Source: Flavobacteriaceae bacterium (GTDB taxonomy: Bacteria > Bacteroidota > Bacteroidia > Flavobacteriales > Flavobacteriaceae). Taken from it: a stretch of 5,583 nucleotides of DNA. Below, piece by piece: positions 1 through 5,583 of this stretch (positions are counted from its first letter, which is position 1; the number at the start of each line of letters is the position of its first letter). The position numbers and the translations under genes were made by a program. The notes under the pieces were generated by a model, which was given only the letters and a program-made list of their open reading frames with translations, ran no database searches and was not told the origin of the DNA. The stretch is from NCBI GenBank assembly GCA_947472705.1, contig CANJDA010000144.1, positions 1-5,583 of the forward strand, written 5' to 3'.

Positions 1-1438
1 ATTGAAGTTTGAAGAATTGTTCTTTATCCAATTGCAGTTGATTACTAAAAATTTGGTTCGAAAACACAAAATTAAAGGGCACCCTTTTACGATTGTAGGC
101 GATAATTTTAATAATTTCTACCAAAATCATTTGCCGTTTGAATTAACCAATGCACAAAAAAAAGTACTGAAAGAAATCAGAAACGATATGGGTACCAATG
201 CGCAAATGAACCGATTGCTTCAAGGCGATGTGGGCTCTGGTAAAACTATAGTTGCCTTAATGGCGATGCTAATTGCTTTAGATAATGGTTTCCAAAGTTG
301 TTTGATGGCTCCTACTGAAATTTTGGCAAATCAACATTTTAATGGTTTAACCGAATTGGCTAAAGAATTAAATATCAACATAAAAATACTCACAGGTTCT
401 ACCAAAACGGCTGAACGTAAAGTTATTCATGAACAACTAGAGAATGGGACTTTACACATTATAATAGGAACGCATGCGCTATTAGAAGATAAAGTGCAAT
501 TCCAAAATTTAGGTTTAGCCATTATTGACGAGCAGCATAGATTTGGAGTAGAACAACGTTCCAAGCTTTGGCAAAAGAATAATATCCCACCTCACATTTT
601 GGTGATGACGGCTACTCCTATTCCACGCACATTAGCTATGAGTTTGTATGGTGATTTGGATATTTCTGTAATTGATGAATTGCCTCCCGGTAGAAAACCT
701 ATTCAAACGGTACATCGATATGATAGCAACCGATTGAAAGTGTGGAAATTCATTAAAGATGAAATCGCAAAAGGTCGTCAAATCTATATTGTATATCCGT
801 TGATTAAGGAAAGTGAAACGATGGATTATAAGGATTTGATGGATGGATATGAAAGCATTTCTCGTGATTTTCCTCTGCCAAATTATAGTATTTCTATTGT
901 TCACGGCAAAATGAAACCCGCAGATAAAGATGCCGAAATGAAACGCTTTGCTGAAGGCAAAACAAATATCATGGTAGCAACAACAGTAATTGAAGTAGGT
1001 GTAAACATTCCGAATGCAAGCGTGATGATAATAGAAAGTGCCGAGCGTTTTGGCTTATCGCAATTGCATCAGCTTCGCGGTCGAGTAGGTCGCGGAGTCG
1101 AACAGAGTTACTGCATTTTGATGACTTCTTTTAAATTATCTAGTGATAGTAAAATCAGGCTAGATACTATGTGCCAAACCAACGATGGATTTGAAATTGC
1201 AGAAGTCGATTTGAAACTTCGCGGTCCTGGCGATATTATGGGCAAACAGCAAAGTGGTGTTCTAAATTTACAAATTGCAGATTTGGTTAGAGATAAAGAC
1301 ATCTTGCTTTTAGCAAGACAAAAAGCATTAGAATTGCTAAAAAAAGATGCTTCAATGACTTTACCCGAACATCAAACCCTCAAAACTGTCTTTATAGAAC
1401 TCACCAAGAAAAAGAACATTTGGAATTATATTAGTTAG
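1..1438 (+). CDS. recG: ATP-dependent DNA helicase RecG, 5'-truncated by the window edge
   Basis: RecG is a superfamily 2 double-stranded DNA translocase that remodels stalled replication forks and branch-migrates Holliday junctions in the cytoplasm. The visible 478 codons carry the full motor. Residues are numbered from the TTG codon at position 2: a Q-motif-like segment (about 44-59), Walker A GDVGSGKT (75-82), motif Ia APTE (103-106), Walker B DEQH (176-179), motif III TATPIPRT (203-210), motif V around ATTVIEVGVN (326-335) and motif VI QLRGRVGRG (357-365). The RecG-specific TRG region follows, with LRGPGDIMGKQQSG at 406-419, which separates it from Mfd and other SF2 helicases. Family members are about 700 aa, so roughly 220 N-terminal residues (the wedge/OB region that grips the fork) lie upstream. 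The TTG at position 2 is therefore an internal Leu codon and not a start. The stop is TAG at 1436-1438. The reading frame is unbroken and all key motor residues are present. No terminator follows, so some readthrough into pheT is possible. Confidence 0.96.
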   Translation, partial: LKFEELFFIQLQLITKNLVRKHKIKGHPFTIVGDNFNNFYQNHLPFELTNAQKKVLKEIRNDMGTNAQMNRLLQGDVGSGKTIVALMAMLIALDNGFQSCLMAPTEILANQHFNGLTELAKELNINIKILTGSTKTAERKVIHEQLENGTLHIIIGTHALLEDKVQFQNLGLAIIDEQHRFGVEQRSKLWQKNNIPPHILVMTATPIPRTLAMSLYGDLDISVIDELPPGRKPIQTVHRYDSNRLKVWKFIKDEIAKGRQIYIVYPLIKESETMDYKDLMDGYESISRDFPLPNYSISIVHGKMKPADKDAEMKRFAEGKTNIMVATTVIEVGVNIPNASVMIIESAERFGLSQLHQLRGRVGRGVEQSYCILMTSFKLSSDSKIRLDTMCQTNDGFEIAEVDLKLRGPGDIMGKQQSGVLNLQIADLVRDKDILLLARQKALELLKKDASMTLPEHQTLKTVFIELTKKKNIWNYIS

Positions 1439-1441
1439 AGA

Positions 1442-1460
1442 ATTTTCAAATTTTCAAATT
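1442..1460. repeat. Short 8-bp tandem repeat in the recG-pheT spacer
   Basis: The unit ATTTTCAA occurs twice in direct tandem (1442-1449 and 1450-1457), followed by a partial third copy ATT (1458-1460). It starts four bases after the recG stop codon and runs into the proposed -33 element of the pheT promoter. It could be an AT-rich upstream promoter element or a factor site, but in DNA this AT-rich it may equally be chance. The repeat is seen directly; any function is unproven. Confidence 0.45.
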
Positions 1461-1488
1461 GGCTCATTGCCTATTTTAACTATCTTTG
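1459..1488 (+). promoter_or_regulatory. Bacteroidetes-type housekeeping promoter for pheT
   Basis: The -7 box TATCTTTG at 1481-1488 matches the Bacteroidetes primary-sigma consensus TAnnTTTG exactly. A TTG at 1459-1461 lies 19 bp upstream of it, within the usual spacing for the -33 element of this phylum. Transcription would be expected to start a few bases after the box, at roughly 1492-1497, giving a leader of only about 20 nt before the pheT ATG. Its position, immediately before the gene and downstream of the recG stop, makes it much more plausible than a random match. The start site itself is inferred. Confidence 0.75.
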
Positions 1489-1514
1489 CACCTTGAAAAA
1501 TCAAATACATTCAA
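1489..1514 (+). promoter_or_regulatory. pheT leader: A-rich, no Shine-Dalgarno sequence
   Basis: The bases between the promoter box and the ATG contain no GGAGG-like sequence; they are rich in A with few G. Translation starts without clear anti-SD pairing are typical of Bacteroidetes, where unstructured A-rich leaders serve instead. The leader is too short to hold a T-box, a leader peptide or another attenuator, so control of pheT by tRNA-Phe charging through a leader structure looks unlikely here. Confidence 0.6.
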
Positions 1515-3935
1515 ATGAAGATTTCATACAATTGGTTAAAACAATTCATTAAAATAGATTTAAAATCAGAAGAAACTTCTGCAATACTAACCGATTTAGG
1601 CTTGGAGGTTGAAATAGTAGAAAAATACCAATCAGTTCCAGGCGGATTAGAGGGTGTTGTTGTTGGTCATGTTTTAAAATGTGAAAAACATCCTGATGCT
1701 GACCGATTAAAAGTAACAACAGTTGATTTAGGTGATGGTACTCCTGTACAAATTGTTTGTGGGGCTTCGAATGTTGCAGCTGGACAAAAAGTTCCTGTAG
1801 CTACTATCGGGACTAAATTGTTAGATAATGACGGTGTAGAATTTGAAATAAAAAAAGGAAAAATTCGCGGACAAGAAAGTCACGGAATGATTTGCGCCGA
1901 AGATGAATTAGGTCTTGGAAACAGTCATGAAGGCATTATGGTTTTGGATGATAAATTAATTCCAGGTACACCTTGTGCCAAAGTATTCAATATTGAAAAT
2001 GACGAAGTATTTGAAATTGGTTTAACACCCAATCGTGCTGATGCTATGTCGCATTTTGGAGTAGCTCGTGATTTGCGCGCTAGCTTGTTGCAAAAAAATA
2101 GTAACATTGAATTAATCACACCTTCAGTTAGTACTTTTCGAATTGACAAAAGAACACTAAAAATTGATGTTGATGTAAAAGAAAGTAAATTGGCCCCAAG
2201 ATATTGCGGTGTAACACTTTCTGGATTAACCGTAAAACCTTCACCAGAATGGTTACAAAACCGTTTGAAAGCTATTGGAATAACTCCAAAAAACAATATT
2301 GTAGATGTAACTAATTATATTCTACACGATTTAGGTCAGCCTTTGCATGCTTTTGACGCTTCTAAAATCAACGGAAAAATAATTGTAAAAACAGTAGCTT
2401 CTGGAACTAAATTCGTTACCCTTGATGATGTTGAAAGAACATTAAGCGAAGAGGATTTAATGATTTGTGATGAAAAAGGGCCGCTTTGTATTGCCGGTGT
2501 TTTTGGAGGAAAAGGATCTGGTGTTAACGAAACTACTAATACTATTTTCTTAGAAAGTGCTTATTTCAACCCAATATCGGTAAGGAAAACAGCCAAAAGA
2601 CATGCTTTGAATACTGACGCATCTTTCCGTTTTGAAAGAGGTATAGACCCAAATATTACCGAACTTGCCTTGAAACGTGCTGCTCTTTTAATCAAAGAAG
2701 TAGCCGGTGGCGAAATTACTTCGGATATTATTGATATTTATCCAAAAGCTATTGAAGATTTTCGTGTGTTTTTGAATTTTGATAAAACCACCAAATTAAT
2801 TGGACAAGAATTACCCAAAGAAACCATTAAGAAAATATTAGCTTCCTTAGATATTAAAGTAACTACTGTTTCTGATGCCGGACTTGGATTAATTATACCA
2901 TCTTACCGTGTAGATGTGCAACGTGAGATTGATGTAATTGAAGAAATTCTTCGAGTATATGGTTATAACAATATCAATTTTACCAAAAAATTAAACGCTA
3001 CGGTTTCAAATTCGGTTAGAACCGAAGATTATAAAATACAAAACATAGTTGCTGCTCAGTTGAATTCCATTGGTTTCCACGAAATGATGGCAAATTCTTT
3101 GACTTCACCTGATTATGTGAAGTTAACTGAAATGCTGAAAGAGGAATACAATGTGATGATGTTGAATCCTTTAAGCAATGACTTATCGGCTATGCGTCAG
3201 TCCTTGTTATTCTCAGGATTGGAAGCGGTATCTTATAATATCAACCGTAGAAATGGAGATTTGAAGTTATTCGAATTTGGTAAAACCTATCACAAATTAC
3301 CTTCGGGGTATGATGAGCCAAAACACCTTACTTTATTTGTTTCTGGAAACCGAAGTGAAGAAAACTGGACCTTGACTCAAAAACCAACCGATTTCTTTTT
3401 ATTCAAAGGCTATGTGAATAGTATTCTTGAACGCTTAGGTGTTTGTAAAACACAAAGCAAACCTTTGACTTCGGATGTTTTTGCCGAAGGGTTAGCGATT
3501 GTTTGTGGCAATGATACTTTGGTTGAATTTGGAACGGTAAAAAAATCGATACTGAAACATTTTGACATTAAACAAGAATTATTTTATGCTGATTTCAATT
3601 GGAGCTTAGTATTGAAATTATTATCTACCAAAATCAAATTTACTGACATTCCGAAATATCCTGAAGTTCGTAGAGATTTAGCTCTTTTAGTAGACGAAGC
3701 TGTAGCATTTGAATCGATTTATAACATTGCACGTCAAACTGAAAAATCGTTATTGAAAAACGTGAATTTATTTGATGTTTACCAAGGCAAAAACCTACCA
3801 GAAGGCAAGAAATCCTATGCCGTGAGTTTCACTTTACAGGACACTACTAAAACCCTGACCGATGAGCAAATTGACAAAATCATGAGCAAGTTGCAAAAGA
3901 ATATGGAGACTGAGCTTGGTGCTAGTTTGAGATAA
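1515..3935 (+). CDS. pheT: Phenylalanine--tRNA ligase, beta subunit (complete)
   Basis: PheT is the beta chain of the cytoplasmic (alpha-beta)2 phenylalanyl-tRNA synthetase. The alpha chain activates Phe; beta binds tRNA and removes mischarged Tyr. The 806 aa length suits the bacterial long form. Domains in order: N-terminal B1 part with MKISYNWLKQF (1-11); EMAP-like tRNA-binding domain (about 40-150, with CEKHPDADRLKV at 56-67 and CGASNVAAGQKVPVA at 82-96); B3/B4 editing domain (about 210-400, with GQPLHAFD at 274-281 and AGVFGG at 327-332); B5 (about 410-485, ending in EEILRVYGY at 476-484); the B6/B7 synthetase-like core (about 490-690, with NPLSNDLSAMRQSLL at 551-565); and the FDX-ACB anticodon-binding domain (about 708-801, from FTDIPKYPEVRRDLALLVD). 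His278, Gly331, Glu347, Thr367 and Ala369 line up with the editing-pocket residues I recall for E. coli (265, 318, 334, 354, 356) at a constant offset of 13. ATG 1515 is chosen because the conserved N-terminus begins there. The stop is TAA at 3933-3935. pheS is not adjacent. Confidence 0.98.
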   Translation: MKISYNWLKQFIKIDLKSEETSAILTDLGLEVEIVEKYQSVPGGLEGVVVGHVLKCEKHPDADRLKVTTVDLGDGTPVQIVCGASNVAAGQKVPVATIGTKLLDNDGVEFEIKKGKIRGQESHGMICAEDELGLGNSHEGIMVLDDKLIPGTPCAKVFNIENDEVFEIGLTPNRADAMSHFGVARDLRASLLQKNSNIELITPSVSTFRIDKRTLKIDVDVKESKLAPRYCGVTLSGLTVKPSPEWLQNRLKAIGITPKNNIVDVTNYILHDLGQPLHAFDASKINGKIIVKTVASGTKFVTLDDVERTLSEEDLMICDEKGPLCIAGVFGGKGSGVNETTNTIFLESAYFNPISVRKTAKRHALNTDASFRFERGIDPNITELALKRAALLIKEVAGGEITSDIIDIYPKAIEDFRVFLNFDKTTKLIGQELPKETIKKILASLDIKVTTVSDAGLGLIIPSYRVDVQREIDVIEEILRVYGYNNINFTKKLNATVSNSVRTEDYKIQNIVAAQLNSIGFHEMMANSLTSPDYVKLTEMLKEEYNVMMLNPLSNDLSAMRQSLLFSGLEAVSYNINRRNGDLKLFEFGKTYHKLPSGYDEPKHLTLFVSGNRSEENWTLTQKPTDFFLFKGYVNSILERLGVCKTQSKPLTSDVFAEGLAIVCGNDTLVEFGTVKKSILKHFDIKQELFYADFNWSLVLKLLSTKIKFTDIPKYPEVRRDLALLVDEAVAFESIYNIARQTEKSLLKNVNLFDVYQGKNLPEGKKSYAVSFTLQDTTKTLTDEQIDKIMSKLQKNMETELGASLR

Positions 3936-3954
3936 GCCTGTTGTAATTAATCAT

Positions 3955-3986
3955 AAAAAAGCCCCAATAAATTGGGGCTTTTTTTT
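3955..3986. terminator. Bidirectional intrinsic terminator shared by pheT and typA
   Basis: An A6 tract (3955-3960) precedes the stem GCCCCAA (3961-3967), a TAAA loop (3968-3971) and the exact complement TTGGGGC (3972-3978), followed by eight T (3979-3986). Read on the plus strand, the hairpin begins 25 nt after the pheT stop and ends in a U8 tract. Read on the minus strand, it begins 14 nt after the typA stop and ends in a U6 tract. The GC-rich stem stands out strongly in this AT-rich DNA. It fills most of the 57-bp convergent gap and should stop transcription from both sides. Confidence 0.93.
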
Positions 3987-3992
3987 AGAAAT

Positions 3993-5583
3993 TTATAATT
4001 TATAACGTTTTCTGTCGTTTTCGTTCAAATAGATTTTTCTCAATCGAATTGATTTTGGAGTAACCTCAACATATTCATCTTTTTGAATATATTCTAAAGC
4101 TTCTTCAAGTGAGAAAATGATCGGAGGGATAATCCTTGCTTTTTCATCATTCCCTGAAGAACGAACGTTAGATTGTTTCTTAGCCTTAGTTACGTTGATA
4201 CTCATATCATCGCTACGAGAGTTTTCACCGATAACTTGACCTTCGTATATTTCGTCATTAGGATTAACGAAGAATTTACCTCGGTCTTGTAACTTATCGA
4301 TAGAATAAGGAATTGCTTTTCCATTTTCCATAGAGATTAACGAACCATTGTTTCTTCCTGGAATTTCTCCTTTGAAAGGCTCGTATCCAATATAACGGTG
4401 TGACATAATCGCCTCACCAGCAGTAGCTGTAAGTAATTGATTTCTTAAACCAATAATTCCACGGGATGGGATATTGAACTTTACAATCATACGTTCACCT
4501 TTGGCTTCCATGCTTAACATTTCTCCTTTACGGATAGATACAAATTCTACCGCTCTTCCGGATAAATGCTCAGGTAAATCGATGGTTAATTCTTCTATTG
4601 GCTCACATTTTACACCGTCAATTTCTTTGATGATAACTTGTGGTTGTCCAATTTGCAATTCGTATCCTTCTCTTCTCATCGTTTCAATAAGAACCGATAA
4701 GTGAAGAACGCCGCGACCAAAGACCATGAATTTATCTGCTGAATCCGTTTCGCCTAATTTCATCGCTAGATTTTTCTCTAACTCTTTTGTCAGACGGTCT
4801 CTAATATGACGAGACGTAACATATTTCCCTTCTTTACCAAAGAATGGTGAGTCGTTGATAGTAAACAACATACTCATAGTTGGTTCATCTATTGCAATTG
4901 TTTGCAAAGCTTCTGGATTTTCAAAATCGGCAATAGTATCACCAATTTCAAAACCTTCTACACCTACTATAGCACAAATATCTCCTGCAATTACACTTTC
5001 CACTTTTTTACGGCCCAAACCTTCAAAAGTATGTAACTCTTTGATTCTTGATTTTAACACTTTGCCGTCTCTTTTTACTAAAGAAATTGGCATTCCTTCT
5101 TTTAATTCCCCTCTTTCTAATCTTCCAATAGCAATACGACCAGTAAAAGAAGAGAAGTCTAATGAAGTAATTAACATTTGTGGTGTTCCTGTTGACACTT
5201 TTGGTGCAGGAACGTGTGCCACTACCATATCCAATAAAGGTTCAATGTTTGTGGTTACATTTCTGAAATCGTCAGACATCCAATTTTGTTTGGCAGAACC
5301 ATAAACAGTTGGAAAATCTAATTGCCATTCTTCGGCACCTAATTCAAACATCAAATCGAAAACTTTTTCATGCACTTCTTCTGGAGTACAGTTTTCTTTA
5401 TCTACTTTATTAATAACCACACAAGGTTTTAATCCTAAGTCGATGGCTTTTTGCAACACAAAACGTGTTTGTGGCATTGGTCCTTCAAAAGCGTCTACTA
5501 AAAGACAAACACCGTCAGCCATATTTAATACACGTTCAACTTCACCACCAAAATCGGCGTGACCTGGAGTATCTATGATATTA
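3993..5583 (-). CDS. typA: Translational GTPase TypA/BipA, 5'-truncated by the window edge
   Basis: TypA (BipA) is an EF-G-like GTPase that binds the 70S ribosome and supports large-subunit assembly and growth under cold or other stress. The visible part is 529 residues. The frame is open to the right edge: 20 residues (NIIDTPGHADF...) precede the ATG at 5522, so that ATG is internal. Numbering from the edge: G3 motif DTPGH (4-8), G4 NKVD (58-61), G5-like GSAK (95-98), beta-barrel domain II (about 133-225, with FTGRIAIGRLERG at 146-158), EF-G III-like domain (about 232-320, with FGRGVLHLSVLIETMRREGY at about 288-307), EF-G V-like domain (about 323-405, with PSRGIIGLRNQLLT) and the TypA-specific C-terminal domain (about 409-529, with GKAIPYSIDKLQDRGKFFV). 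That last domain separates it from LepA and EF-G. The family is about 600 aa, so some 70 residues with the P-loop and switch I lie outside. The stop is TAA at 3995-3993. The gene converges on pheT; its promoter is not in view. No frameshift was seen. Confidence 0.97.
   Translation of the reverse strand, partial: NIIDTPGHADFGGEVERVLNMADGVCLLVDAFEGPMPQTRFVLQKAIDLGLKPCVVINKVDKENCTPEEVHEKVFDLMFELGAEEWQLDFPTVYGSAKQNWMSDDFRNVTTNIEPLLDMVVAHVPAPKVSTGTPQMLITSLDFSSFTGRIAIGRLERGELKEGMPISLVKRDGKVLKSRIKELHTFEGLGRKKVESVIAGDICAIVGVEGFEIGDTIADFENPEALQTIAIDEPTMSMLFTINDSPFFGKEGKYVTSRHIRDRLTKELEKNLAMKLGETDSADKFMVFGRGVLHLSVLIETMRREGYELQIGQPQVIIKEIDGVKCEPIEELTIDLPEHLSGRAVEFVSIRKGEMLSMEAKGERMIVKFNIPSRGIIGLRNQLLTATAGEAIMSHRYIGYEPFKGEIPGRNNGSLISMENGKAIPYSIDKLQDRGKFFVNPNDEIYEGQVIGENSRSDDMSINVTKAKKQSNVRSSGNDEKARIIPPIIFSLEEALEYIQKDEYVEVTPKSIRLRKIYLNENDRKRYKL

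Noticed and set aside
2..4. TTG at position 2 as a start codon for the first gene
   Set aside because: The encoded protein begins in the middle of RecG, just before the helicase domain, and family members have about 220 more residues. The codon is an internal leucine and the gene is cut by the window edge.
632..904. 90-codon minus-strand open frame inside recG, and a similar 64-codon one at 1108-1302
   Set aside because: Both are antisense shadows of the conserved helicase motor region and encode nothing recognisable.
1925..2296. 123-codon minus-strand open frame inside pheT
   Set aside because: It is fully contained in the conserved pheT coding sequence, with no recognisable domain and no sign of its own expression signals.
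3989..4004. AATTTATA-like direct repeat at the end of typA, considered as a regulatory or second terminator element
   Set aside because: It consists largely of the last codons and stop of typA (…Tyr-Lys-Leu-stop) in AT-rich DNA, and it forms no GC-containing stem.
4855..5304. 149-codon plus-strand open frame antisense to typA
   Set aside because: It lies entirely inside the well-supported typA gene, has no recognisable protein features and is biased in the way expected of a reverse-strand shadow of a coding region.
5520..5522. ATG at 5522 (minus strand) as the typA start
   Set aside because: The frame stays open to the window edge and encodes the conserved GTPase G3 motif DTPGHADF just upstream, so the Met is internal.
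1..5583. Possible novel system, mobile element, CRISPR array or RNA gene
   Set aside because: Nearly all of the window is covered by three conserved housekeeping genes with unbroken frames. The only spacers are 76 and 57 bp, and they are explained by a promoter and a terminator. No spaced repeats, transposase, integrase or tRNA-like sequence was seen.

Overview
The window looks like ordinary chromosomal housekeeping DNA from a member of the Bacteroidota, most likely a Flavobacteriaceae species close to Flavobacterium. The evidence is an AT-rich composition, protein sequences in the flavobacterial style (Lys/Asn/Ile-rich), no Shine-Dalgarno sequence before the one gene start in view, and a promoter box of the Bacteroidetes form TAnnTTTG. 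The genus is an inference from general pattern and was not tested by any search.

Layout: (1) Positions 1-1438, plus strand, hold the 3' two thirds of recG, the ATP-dependent branch-migration helicase; its N-terminal wedge region lies before the window. (2) Positions 1439-1514 are a 76-bp spacer with an 8-bp tandem repeat, a convincing Bacteroidetes-type promoter and a short A-rich leader. (3) Positions 1515-3935, plus strand, are a complete pheT, the beta subunit of phenylalanyl-tRNA synthetase (806 aa). (4) Positions 3936-3992 are a 57-bp convergent spacer with a strong bidirectional intrinsic terminator. (5) Positions 3993-5583, minus strand, hold most of typA/bipA, a ribosome-associated translational GTPase; about 70 N-terminal residues, including the P-loop, lie beyond the right edge.

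The three genes do not form one functional pathway. recG serves DNA repair and replication-fork processing, pheT serves tRNA charging, and typA serves ribosome assembly and stress translation. pheT appears to have its own promoter and is not next to pheS within this window. pheT and typA converge on one shared terminator. No RNA gene, mobile element, CRISPR array, phage gene or evidence of horizontal transfer was seen, and no gap over 300 bp lacks a gene. I found no undescribed system here; the findings below are modest observations on regulation and gene organisation.
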